Shown here: in pieces, positions 6,685-13,326 of the stretch | Layout of the letters: each line of letters begins with the position of its first letter | Position numbering within the stretch: position 1 is the first letter of the stretch | Assembly (NCBI GenBank): GCA_023422095.1 | Contig: JAEZSD010000021.1 | Location: 1 to 14,628, forward strand | DNA from: Bacillota bacterium | Lineage (GTDB): Bacteria > Bacillota_I > Bacilli_A > RFN20 > CAG-826 | DNA length: 14,628 nt | Direction: 5' to 3' | Notes under the pieces: generated by a model | Seen by the model: the letters and a program-made list of their open reading frames with translations, nothing else | What the model was told of the DNA's origin: nothing | The model's database searches: none | Position numbers and translations under genes: made by a program

Positions 6685-9055
6685 GCTTTTTTAAACTTTC
6701 TATATAGCCTTTAATGTTTGAGGCATTCTCATAAACATCATATCCCTTTTCAGTTGGAACAATGAGGGTTGGTGCTTTGGTAATATTGTATTGTTCGGTC
6801 AAATCGCGTTCTTCTTCCGCGTCGATAACGGTGTATTTGACTTGATCTTTATCTAATAGCATTTTAGCCATTTTGCAATTAGCGCATGTTTTAGTGGCGA
6901 AAAGTAGCAGTTCCTTTGGAGTGGGTTTTACCTCTTCCTTTGGACCAATTTCTTTGTCACATTGGACAGTGTGGTTGAGTTTGCTATTTTCAATATTATA
7001 TTTTTCACGGTTCTTATATTCTTCTGTTTTTCCGTCATTCCAGTTTCTCACTGGTCTATAGTAGCCAGTGATACGAGAATACACTTCGGTTTCTTGACCA
7101 CAATGTGGGCAAGTGAATTGTTCACCAGTCAAATAGCCATGCTCCTTACAAATTGAATATGTTGGAGACATTGTGTAATAAGGGATGTGGTAGTTCTCTG
7201 CAATCTTTTTCACTAAGTTCATGCAAGATTTCCAAGAAGGGAGCTTTTGTCCTAAAAACGCGTGGAAAACTGTTCCAGATGTATAGAGGGTTTGTAAACC
7301 ATCTTGAACATCAAGAGCTTGATAGATATCAGAGGTAAAACTGACTGGTAAGTGAGAAGAATTGGTGTAATAAGGTGTGTGTCCTTCTTCACTAGCGGTA
7401 ATAATGTTGGGGTATTGTTCCTTATCATGTTTAGCCAAGCGATAAGCCGTTGATTCGGCGGGAGTCGCTTCAAGGTTATATAAATCACCATACAATTCTT
7501 GGTAATCGGACAATCTTTCTCTCATGTGGTTGAGGACGGCCTTAGTGAATAGGATGGATTCAGCTTGTGACAGATCCTTTTTAATCCAACGAGCGTTTAA
7601 ACAAGCTTCATTCATGCCAACTAATCCGATTGTAGAGAAGTGATTGCTGAATGAACCAAGATAACGTTTGGTGTATGGATATAAGCCAGCATCTAGTAAA
7701 GCGGTGATAGTATTTCGTTTCACTTTTAATGAACGAGCGGAAATGTCCATAATTTTGTCTAAGCGAGTATAGAAATCTTTCTCGTCAATTGCTAAATAGG
7801 CAAGACGAGGCATATTGATGGTGACAACTCCAATAGAGCCGGTCGATTCGCCTGAACCAAAGAAACCACCGGATTTTTTGCGGAGTTCTCTTAGGTCAAG
7901 TCTTAAGCGGCAGCACATTGATCGAACATCACTGGGTTCCATATCACTATTAACATAGTTAGAGAAATATGGAGTTCCGTACTTGGCGGTCATCTCGAAA
8001 AGCAATTTATTGTTTTCGGTTTCACTCCAATCAAATGTTTTGGTAATAGAGTATGTAGGGATGGGGTATTGGAAACCACGACCATTCGCATCTCCTTCAA
8101 TCATGACTTCGATGAATGCTTTATTAATCATTGCCATCTCATTAACACAGTCTTTGTATTTAAAAGGCATTTCTTTGCCCCCGACGAGGCAATTAAGTTC
8201 CGCCATATCATTTGGAACAACCCAGTCAAGCGTGATATTGCTAAATGGGGCTTGAGTTCCCCAGCGTGATGGAGTGTTAACGCCATAAACAAAGGATTGG
8301 ATGCATTGTTTGACTTCTTTAAAGGAGAGATTATCTTTTTTGACAAATGGTGCTAGATAAGTATCAAAACTAGAGAAGGCTTGCGCGCCTGCCCACTCGT
8401 TTTGCATGATACCAAGGAAATTGACCATTTGATTGCAGAGGGTAGAGAGGTGATTTGCAGGCGAAGAGGTAATCTTGCCTGTCACGCCTCCTAAACCTTC
8501 TTGGATAAGCTGTTTGAGGCTCCATCCAGCACAGTAGCCGGTGAGCATTGATAAGTCGTGAATATGAATATCGGCTTGGCGATGAGCAGCAGATATTTCA
8601 GGATCATATATTTCGCTTAGCCAATAGTTGGCAGTGACCGCTCCAGAGTTAGATAAAATTAAGCCACCTACTGAGTAGGTAACAGTGGAGTTTTCTTTTA
8701 CTCTCCAGTCGTTAATCTTTAGATAATTATCAATAACATTTTTGTAGTCGAGATTAGTGGCTCTAATTTCGCGGAGTTGTTGATGCTGTTTGCGGTAAAT
8801 AATGTAACTTCTAGCCACATCGACATAACCAGCTTGAATTAAAACAACTTCAACGCTGTCTTGAATGTCTTCGATATTGATTGTTTCTTCTTTTATCTTG
8901 GGGTTGAAATCAGCAGTGACACGTAGAGATAACATTTCAATAATATCTTGATTAAAGAACTTGTGTTCTGCCATGAACGCCCGCTCAATAGCCTTGCCGA
9001 TTTTTTCGATTTTAAATTGTTCGAGGGAACCGTCCCTTTTTTTAACTTTTAACAT
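6674..9055 (-). CDS. nrdD: Class III (anaerobic) ribonucleotide reductase with fused C-terminal redoxin domain
   Basis: Glycyl-radical enzyme that reduces ribonucleoside triphosphates to dNTPs without oxygen. Residues 1 to about 90 form an ATP-cone allosteric domain. The barrel follows, with GYCAGWSL (C175) and MCCRL (C381, C382) as active-site cysteines, PSRWG (262-266) and GSIGVVTIN (406-414). The radical glycine is G664 in RITGYYRPV. The preceding zinc site reads C636-x2-H639 and C649-x2-C652, with His where most have Cys. After the normal end, residues about 713-793 add a glutaredoxin/NrdH/thioredoxin-like domain with CANC (C724, C727) and a cis-proline motif APT (P762). The 793-residue length exceeds the usual 600-720 by this domain. 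GYYRPVxNWN is typical of the thioredoxin-using NrdD2 class. AAAGGAG lies 8 nt before the ATG. It is first in an operon with trxB, and its activase nrdG faces it. Confidence 0.96.
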   Translation of the reverse strand: MLKVKKRDGSLEQFKIEKIGKAIERAFMAEHKFFNQDIIEMLSLRVTADFNPKIKEETINIEDIQDSVEVVLIQAGYVDVARSYIIYRKQHQQLREIRATNLDYKNVIDNYLKINDWRVKENSTVTYSVGGLILSNSGAVTANYWLSEIYDPEISAAHRQADIHIHDLSMLTGYCAGWSLKQLIQEGLGGVTGKITSSPANHLSTLCNQMVNFLGIMQNEWAGAQAFSSFDTYLAPFVKKDNLSFKEVKQCIQSFVYGVNTPSRWGTQAPFSNITLDWVVPNDMAELNCLVGGKEMPFKYKDCVNEMAMINKAFIEVMIEGDANGRGFQYPIPTYSITKTFDWSETENNKLLFEMTAKYGTPYFSNYVNSDMEPSDVRSMCCRLRLDLRELRKKSGGFFGSGESTGSIGVVTINMPRLAYLAIDEKDFYTRLDKIMDISARSLKVKRNTITALLDAGLYPYTKRYLGSFSNHFSTIGLVGMNEACLNARWIKKDLSQAESILFTKAVLNHMRERLSDYQELYGDLYNLEATPAESTAYRLAKHDKEQYPNIITASEEGHTPYYTNSSHLPVSFTSDIYQALDVQDGLQTLYTSGTVFHAFLGQKLPSWKSCMNLVKKIAENYHIPYYTMSPTYSICKEHGYLTGEQFTCPHCGQETEVYSRITGYYRPVRNWNDGKTEEYKNREKYNIENSKLNHTVQCDKEIGPKEEVKPTPKELLLFATKTCANCKMAKMLLDKDQVKYTVIDAEEERDLTEQYNITKAPTLIVPTEKGYDVYENASNIKGYIESLKKHGA

Positions 9056-9124
9056 AAAAAGCTCTCCTTTTTTTAGGTGATAGAAAAACGCAAAAACGTT
9101 TTTATTAATAAGAAAGTGAAATAG

Positions 9125-9152
9125 ATTATATATCCTATGACACTTGTGCCAT
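9125..9152 (-). promoter_or_regulatory. nrdD promoter with overlapping palindromic operator
   Basis: On the minus strand, ATGGCA (9152-9147, four of six to TTGACA) and TATAAT (9130-9125) are 16 bp apart, predicting +1 near 9118 and a leader of about 62 nt. A palindrome of form TGxCAC-2-GTGxCA occupies 9138-9151, covering the -35 and the spacer. This is a typical position for a repressor. I do not recognise it as an NrdR, Rex or Fnr box. The leader also holds a weak hairpin (AAAAACG/CGTTTTT, loop 6 nt, 9103-9084). Confidence 0.55.
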
Positions 9153-9200
9153 TATCATATAAGAAATAATTATATTATCAAAACCAAAAGACTTAAAAAC

Positions 9201-9213
9201 TATACACTGTATA
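9201..9213. promoter_or_regulatory. Perfect inverted repeat TATACA-c-TGTATA, candidate operator
   Basis: Two 6-bp arms around a single central base form a perfect 13-bp palindrome in the 246-bp region between the divergent nrdD and GH13 genes. It is about 80 bp upstream of the nrdD -10 and about 65 bp upstream of the GH13 -10. It could serve either gene as a regulator site. In AT-rich DNA a palindrome this short could also be chance. No protein can be named. Confidence 0.3.
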
Positions 9214-9278
9214 AAAGATAACTTTGTTTGTGTTTACTAACTACTTTTCTTTGTTGTATTTTAGTTCTTTTTTGAACA

Positions 9279-9284
9279 TATAAT
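9279..9284 (+). promoter_or_regulatory. -10 element of the GH13-PHP operon
   Basis: A perfect TATAAT predicts a start near 9291, leaving a leader of roughly 11 nt. That leader contains AGGA (9291-9294) seven bases before the ATG at 9302, so this very short leader would still carry a ribosome site. No clear -35 is present at 16-18 bp. Confidence 0.45.
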
Positions 9285-9301
9285 TGATATAGGATAAAAC
9301 T

Positions 9302-10531
9302 ATGCAAAAAAGTAATGAAATAATCTATCAAATATTTCTCCGAAATCATTCTCTTGAGGGCAATTTAGTCAGTATTATTTCTGACTTACAACGCATAAAA
9401 GAGCTAGGGGTGGATATTATTTACCTAATGCCCATTAACGAGATTGGACTAATCAATCGAAAGGGTGAATGGGGATCCCCTTACGCCAGCAGAGATTATT
9501 TTTCTATTTCTAGTGATTTAGGAACGTTGAATGATTTTCAAAGACTCTGCGAAGAGACTCATAAACTAGGTATGAAAATTATACTCGACATGGTTTTTAA
9601 CCATACTGCCCCGGATAATGTTCTGCTTAAGGAGCATCCAGAATTCTATTTTTATCGAAATGGTAAATTGGGAAATCGCGTTGGTGATTGGAGCGATATC
9701 GTTGATTTAGATGTGGATAGAATTGATACTCAAGACTATTTGATTAGCGTCTTGAAATATTGGATCAAACAAGGTGTCGATGGCTTCCGATTTGATGTCG
9801 CCACAATGATTCCTATAGATTTTTTTGTTAGAGCAAGAAAAGAAGTGGGAAAGCAGGTTATTTTCCTGGCTGAAAGTATTGATACATCGTTTTTTAATTG
9901 GCTAGTCAGTCAAGGTTATTATGTTACTAAAGACGAGGACATGGTTCCGACCTTTGATTCTCTGTATAACTATCATTGGTTTAGGCAATTCGAGGGATAT
10001 TTGAAATATGGTGACTCATTAAAACAAGTCGCTGAGATTTTGAATACGCCAAGCAAAGTACTTCGAATAAACTGTTTGGAAAATCATGATAATGAAAGGA
10101 TCGCTAATTTACTAAATAAAGACAAATTGCGATTAAAAAACGCTTTAGCGTTTATCTTTTTCATTCCTGGTTGTCCATTTATTTATGCTGGGCAAGAATA
10201 TGGCGAAACGCATAAACCAGAATTATTTGAAAAAGATCCCATTAATTGGAATGATAGGGACGAAGATATTTACCACTTCACGAAATTACTAATTGATCTA
10301 AAACATAAGGATTCCGGCACAGAGTTAGATTCAATTAAAGTTTTTTTATTCGACAAAGATGGACTAAAAATCGAGAAGGGGAATCTCATCGGCTTGTTTA
10401 ATTTTGGCAAAAAACCGCTTTCTCTTAATATTGGAAATGGTAAATACGTAAATTTGCTTGGAAACAATATTGTAAACGGGCAAAATATAATTCTGGGTGA
10501 ACCACTCATATTAAAAAAGAATGAAAATTGA
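9302..10531 (+). CDS. Intracellular GH13 (alpha-amylase family) glycosidase
   Basis: Alpha-glucan-acting enzyme of glycoside hydrolase family 13, 409 residues. The four conserved regions are DMVFNHT (96-102), GFRFD with nucleophile D165, the acid/base E191 in AESID, and ENHD with transition-state stabiliser D263. The opening IYQIFLRNHS and the SPYASRDYF stretch (59-67) are typical of the barrel's first strands. There is no signal peptide and no carbohydrate-binding module, so it should act in the cytosol on imported oligosaccharides such as maltodextrins. The C-terminal beta domain (about 340-409) is short. AGGA lies seven bases upstream of the ATG. The 3' end overlaps the PHP gene by 11 bp, implying co-translation. 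Hydrolase versus transglycosylase activity and exact substrate cannot be read from the sequence, since GH13 subfamilies differ by subtle loops. Confidence 0.93.
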   Translation: MQKSNEIIYQIFLRNHSLEGNLVSIISDLQRIKELGVDIIYLMPINEIGLINRKGEWGSPYASRDYFSISSDLGTLNDFQRLCEETHKLGMKIILDMVFNHTAPDNVLLKEHPEFYFYRNGKLGNRVGDWSDIVDLDVDRIDTQDYLISVLKYWIKQGVDGFRFDVATMIPIDFFVRARKEVGKQVIFLAESIDTSFFNWLVSQGYYVTKDEDMVPTFDSLYNYHWFRQFEGYLKYGDSLKQVAEILNTPSKVLRINCLENHDNERIANLLNKDKLRLKNALAFIFFIPGCPFIYAGQEYGETHKPELFEKDPINWNDRDEDIYHFTKLLIDLKHKDSGTELDSIKVFLFDKDGLKIEKGNLIGLFNFGKKPLSLNIGNGKYVNLLGNNIVNGQNIILGEPLILKKNEN

Positions 10532-11297
10532 TTATTGTTTCCACACACATACTTATAGATGCGGCCACGCTTATGGAGAAGACATTTCTTTTGTTTTAGA
10601 AGCTCTCGCTGAAGAAATAGTCGAATTAGGTTTCTCTGATCATGTCTTTTTACCAGGAAAAATTCAGCCCGGAATTAGAGGCGATTTTGAACTGCTTGAA
10701 GAATATATCAGCAGCATTAACTCATTAAAAAAACAATTTGCCAATGATATAAATATTCATCTTGGATTTGAATGTGAATACTTTCCCGAGTACGTCGAAT
10801 ACTACCGTGATTTAAAGACCAAATATGGAATTGAATATTTAATATTAGGCCAACATTGTTTTTATGATGAGAATGGATTTCATTGGTATCTCTATGATAA
10901 CTGCCCTTATGAAAGAATAAAAAGATACACGGATGATTTAATCAAAGGCATGGAAACTGGCTTATTTGCTTATGTCGCCCACCCCGATATCTTTGTCACT
11001 CCCTATCCCACCTTTAATTCAGGATGTGAAGAATGTGCGAGGCGAATCTGTCAAGCAGCAGAGAAATTGCGTGTTCCTTTGGAAATGAATCTAGGAATGA
11101 ATGTTTTATATAACAATCCAACAAATCTTAGTTACCCTAATGAGGATTTTTGGAGAATCGCCAGTGAATACAATATTGAAGTTTATATTGGGGTTGATGC
11201 CCATCGACCCGAAGCATTTCACAAAGTGAACTATGATAGAGGCATCTCTCTTATCGAAAAATATCACCTCAAACTATTAACGAGATTAAAAAAATAA
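10521..11297 (+). CDS. PHP-domain phosphoesterase, histidinol-phosphatase (HisK)-like
   Basis: Metal-dependent phosphoesterase of the PHP superfamily, 258 residues. The multi-metal ligand set appears complete: H8 and H10 (FHTHT), H16 (CGHA), D40-H41 (FSDH), E84 (GFECEY), H112 (GQHC), H154 (AHPD), D226 and H228 (GVDAH). The layout matches the histidinol-phosphate phosphatase family, but no other histidine genes are in the window, so the true substrate may be another small phosphate ester. The ATG lies inside the end of the GH13 gene (11-bp overlap), which couples the two and hints at a sugar-phosphate role. That hint is inference. The gene ends at the left arm of a bidirectional terminator shared with the desulfoferrodoxin gene. 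Confidence 0.9.
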   Translation: MKIDYCFHTHTYRCGHAYGEDISFVLEALAEEIVELGFSDHVFLPGKIQPGIRGDFELLEEYISSINSLKKQFANDINIHLGFECEYFPEYVEYYRDLKTKYGIEYLILGQHCFYDENGFHWYLYDNCPYERIKRYTDDLIKGMETGLFAYVAHPDIFVTPYPTFNSGCEECARRICQAAEKLRVPLEMNLGMNVLYNNPTNLSYPNEDFWRIASEYNIEVYIGVDAHRPEAFHKVNYDRGISLIEKYHLKLLTRLKK

Positions 11298-11318
11298 GGC
11301 CTGTGAAGACCTTATTTT
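11291..11318. terminator. Bidirectional intrinsic terminator between PHP and desulfoferrodoxin genes
   Basis: A 9-bp stem, AAAATAAGG (11291-11299) with CCTTATTTT (11310-11318), closes a 10-nt loop. The arms themselves give a T-tract on each strand: TTATTTT on plus, and TTATTTTTTT on minus where the tract continues into the end of the PHP gene. It lies between two convergent stop codons (11297 and 11334), so it can serve both genes. Confidence 0.8.
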
Positions 11319-11333
11319 CATTGAGTGATTCGA

Positions 11334-11717
11334 TTACTTAACAGTTTTCCACAAGCCGTGAAGATTGCAGTACTCATAAGCAGCGATTACTTCATCGCCC
11401 TCGCAAAGAGAGAAGCACGCTTCTGGTTTGGATCCAGGAGTTAATAATTTTCTCTGATTGCCTTGTTTGGTCTCAATTGAAATCCATTGGATATAATGGG
11501 CATCGAGCATTGGGTGTTCAACTGATCCGACTTTGACGTGAACTTTGTTGCCGGAGACTTCAATGACGGGAAGATGTTTCTCAAAAGCGCCTTCGCTTGT
11601 GTTTGGCACCAATTCTTTCATGGTTTCGCCACAGCAAACGACTGGGTTGACACCATCAACATTGACGATAGCGACGATGTTTCCGCATTTCGCACAGCGA
11701 TAAAATTTTTGGGACAT
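11334..11717 (-). CDS. dfx: Desulfoferrodoxin (superoxide reductase, two-iron type)
   Basis: Reduces superoxide to hydrogen peroxide without releasing oxygen, a defence typical of anaerobes, with electrons from rubredoxin or similar carriers. It has 127 residues, the family's usual size. The N-terminal desulforedoxin iron centre uses C8 and C11 (CAKC) and C28-C29 (CC). The catalytic Fe(His)4Cys centre is H48 (in EKHLP, next to K47), H68 (EHPM), H74 (DAHYIQW), H120 and C117 (CNLHGLW). All nine ligands are present, so this is an intact two-iron enzyme. AAGGAG sits seven bases before the ATG. The gene is monocistronic, with its own promoter upstream and a shared terminator downstream. It supports a strictly anaerobic lifestyle with occasional oxygen exposure. 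Confidence 0.97.
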   Translation of the reverse strand: MSQKFYRCAKCGNIVAIVNVDGVNPVVCCGETMKELVPNTSEGAFEKHLPVIEVSGNKVHVKVGSVEHPMLDAHYIQWISIETKQGNQRKLLTPGSKPEACFSLCEGDEVIAAYEYCNLHGLWKTVK

Positions 11718-11747
11718 ATTATTTCTCCTTTTGGTATTACCACCTTA

Positions 11748-11776
11748 ATTATTCACGAAAATAGCATAAAAGGCAA
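11748..11776 (-). promoter_or_regulatory. Promoter of the desulfoferrodoxin gene
   Basis: On the minus strand TTGCCT (11776-11771, four of six) is followed after exactly 17 bp by AATAAT (11753-11748, five of six). Predicted +1 is near 11741, giving a leader of about 24 nt that contains the AAGGAG ribosome site. No PerR-like palindrome was seen around it. Confidence 0.55.
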
Positions 11777-11871
11777 TTAGGTTGATAACGTGATGATGTA
11801 TTCAAAGAAAAATGTATTTCTATATTCATAGGACTTTATTTTGTAAAACAATTGACCTAAGATTGGTAGGT

Positions 11872-13065
11872 ATGAATTATGTATTCGTTTCTCCAAACTT
11901 TCCCAAAATATATTCGCACTTTGTAAAATCTCTTAGCGAGAGGGGCGTCACTGTGTTAGGAATAGGTGATGAGCCTTTCGAACAACTCAATCAAGAATTA
12001 AAAGATAACTTAGTGGAATACTGCTATGTCAGCGACATGTCTAATTTAAGATGGATGAAAAACACCATTTCTTATTTAACATGGAAGTATGGGCATCTCG
12101 ATTTTATCGAATCGAATAACGAGTGGTGGCTATTCAGTGATTCTTTCTTAAGGGAACATGCCGGGGTTGAAACAGGATTTTTACCCAATGAAATGGATAA
12201 AATCAAGTTTAAGAGCCACATGAAATCATACTTTGAAAAAGCGGGAGTCAGGGTGTCTCGTTACATCATGGCGGATACTTTTGAAAAATCAAAAGAGTTT
12301 GTTGAAAAAGTTGGCTATCCCCTTTTTGCAAAACCTGATTGCGGAGTTGGAGCCAACGCCACATATAAAATTAATACTGAGAAAGAGCTCAAATCATTCC
12401 ACGAAAAAAGTTTATCTGAGCCATACATAATTGAGGAGTTCATCAACGGATATATTACTTCTTTTGATGGTATTTGTGACAATGATGGCAATGTTGTTGT
12501 GGCCCTTCAAGAAATATTTCCTAAACCAATTGCGGAGATTAAAACTGAGGATACGGATTTATACTATTTCGCCAATGTTGATATGCCTGATAATTTTCGA
12601 AAAATGGGCGAGAGAGTGGTCAAAACTTTTGGCATCTCAAAGCGATGTTTTCACATCGAATTTTTCTGCTTATTAGAAGATAAACCTGGATTAGCAAATA
12701 AGGGTGAGATTATCGCCCTTGAATGCAACATGAGATCGCCTGGAGGAAATACTCCCGATCTTCTTCAAGTGGCGATGAATGCTTCATATTATGATGTCTA
12801 CGCTGACATAATTACGAAGAATAAAACCGAGATTGACTTGAATAAGGAACACTTTGTGGCAATTTCGGTTTCCCGAAAGAACCGTTTTAGGTATGTAAAA
12901 AGCTTAAAACAAATCCAGGATAAATACGGCGATAATCTTTTTGAACATGGCTACTATCCTGAAGGCATAAAAGAAGCGATGGGTGATGAATTTTTCTTTG
13001 GAAAATTTGAATCTGTTGAAGAAGCTTTATCTTTCCAAAAATTTATAACAGAAAAAGTTAATTAA
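11872..13065 (+). CDS. ATP-grasp family ligase of unknown substrate
   Basis: Carboxylate-amine or carboxylate-thiol ligase type ATP-grasp protein, 397 residues from the chosen start. These enzymes activate a carboxylate as an acyl-phosphate and join it to an amine or thiol. Visible elements are a preATP-grasp domain opening MNYVFVSPNFP, K154 (FAKPD) contacting ATP, a glycine-rich loop GVGANATYK (158-166), hinge EEF (188-190), and magnesium-binding acidic residues in HIEFF (E263) and ALECNMRSPGG (E284, N286). An ATG at 11812 would add 20 residues (MYFYIHRTLF...). I prefer 11872 because related Bacillota proteins start with this strand. Neither start has a convincing ribosome site. TTGACC and TAAGAT lie upstream but are badly placed as a promoter pair. 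It stands alone with no pathway neighbours, so no substrate can be proposed. Family call is firm. Confidence 0.88.
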   Translation: MNYVFVSPNFPKIYSHFVKSLSERGVTVLGIGDEPFEQLNQELKDNLVEYCYVSDMSNLRWMKNTISYLTWKYGHLDFIESNNEWWLFSDSFLREHAGVETGFLPNEMDKIKFKSHMKSYFEKAGVRVSRYIMADTFEKSKEFVEKVGYPLFAKPDCGVGANATYKINTEKELKSFHEKSLSEPYIIEEFINGYITSFDGICDNDGNVVVALQEIFPKPIAEIKTEDTDLYYFANVDMPDNFRKMGERVVKTFGISKRCFHIEFFCLLEDKPGLANKGEIIALECNMRSPGGNTPDLLQVAMNASYYDVYADIITKNKTEIDLNKEHFVAISVSRKNRFRYVKSLKQIQDKYGDNLFEHGYYPEGIKEAMGDEFFFGKFESVEEALSFQKFITEKVN

Positions 13066-13227
13066 CTAAACAAAATTTGGCAAGATATTTAACCTTTTTT
13101 TCGAAGTAAAATTTCTTGAAATCTTGATTATATCAAGCGGATTTGATTTTTCTTTATTTAAAACAACAAATCTTTTTCTTGCACGCGTGTAAGCGTAAAG
13201 ATAGAATATATTTGTTAAAGGGCAAAA
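13066..13227 (-). pseudogene. Probable C-terminal relic of a UvrD-like superfamily 1 helicase
   Basis: The minus strand has 53 open codons between TAG (13230-13228) and TAG (13068-13066), with no ATG or upstream coding sequence. Around 13209-13156 it reads IFYLYAYTRARKRFVVLN. That closely resembles motif VI of UvrD/PcrA/AddA-type helicases (FYVAxTRAxxxLxI), where the TRA arginine contacts ATP. After it come about 29 residues to the stop, plausible for a protein end. The piece abuts the end of the ATP-grasp gene, and the riboswitch promoter and aptamer lie across its broken 5' side. I read it as a leftover of a deleted or interrupted helicase gene. It could be chance, because it is short and rests on one motif. 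Confidence 0.45.
13179..13207 (+). promoter_or_regulatory. Promoter of the riboswitch-controlled surface-protein gene
   Basis: TTGCAC (13179-13184) and TAGAAT (13202-13207, five of six) are separated by 17 bp, predicting +1 near 13214, a few bases before the aptamer. The -35 is weak (three of six). Its position immediately upstream of the aptamer is what makes it credible. Confidence 0.5.
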
Positions 13228-13285
13228 CTACAGTAATGTAGTGACGCAAAACTATAGGGTCTTATTGAAAAGATAGCCAGTTGCC
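13220..13285 (+). ncRNA. c-di-GMP-I (GEMM-I) riboswitch aptamer
   Basis: The segment follows the GEMM-I consensus in order. GGGCAAAAC (13220-13228) comes first. A hairpin CTACA/TGTAG capped by a GNRA tetraloop GTAA (13228-13241) follows, then the signature GTGACGCAAA (13241-13250). A second helix, with TCTT/AAGA inner pairs and CTAT/ATAG (13252-13276), is followed by GCCAGTTGCC (13276-13285), matching the 3' end of known aptamers. GGCAA (13221-13225) can pair with TTGCC (13281-13285). By alignment with the Vibrio Vc2 aptamer, the base equivalent to G20, which contacts the ligand, is G13221. G there favours c-di-GMP over the cGAMP-binding variants that carry A. The aptamer precedes a secreted surface protein, a common c-di-GMP target. 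Confidence 0.88.
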
Positions 13286-13313
13286 AGTTTCGGAGGGTTG
13301 CTGGCATTTTTAT
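13282..13313 (+). terminator. Riboswitch expression platform: intrinsic terminator overlapping the aptamer
   Basis: TGCCAG (13282-13287) pairs with CTGGCA (13301-13306) around a 13-nt loop, followed by TTTTTATT. The left arm reuses TTGCC of the aptamer's closing strand, so aptamer and terminator cannot both form fully. Ligand binding should hold the aptamer and allow read-through, which makes this an ON switch. The direction is inferred from the overlap alone. A GGAGGG (13292-13297) lies in the loop. Confidence 0.65.
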
Positions 13314-13326
13314 TAGCATCTAAACA

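Noticed and set aside
7983..8255. Several open frames on the plus strand across nrdD
   Set aside because: They are shadows of the conserved nrdD coding sequence.
10521..10531. Possible use of TGA as tryptophan (Mycoplasma code)
   Set aside because: TGA ends both nrdD and the GH13 gene exactly at overlaps with the next ATG, and tryptophans are TGG in all genes here. Only two cases are available, so the test is modest.
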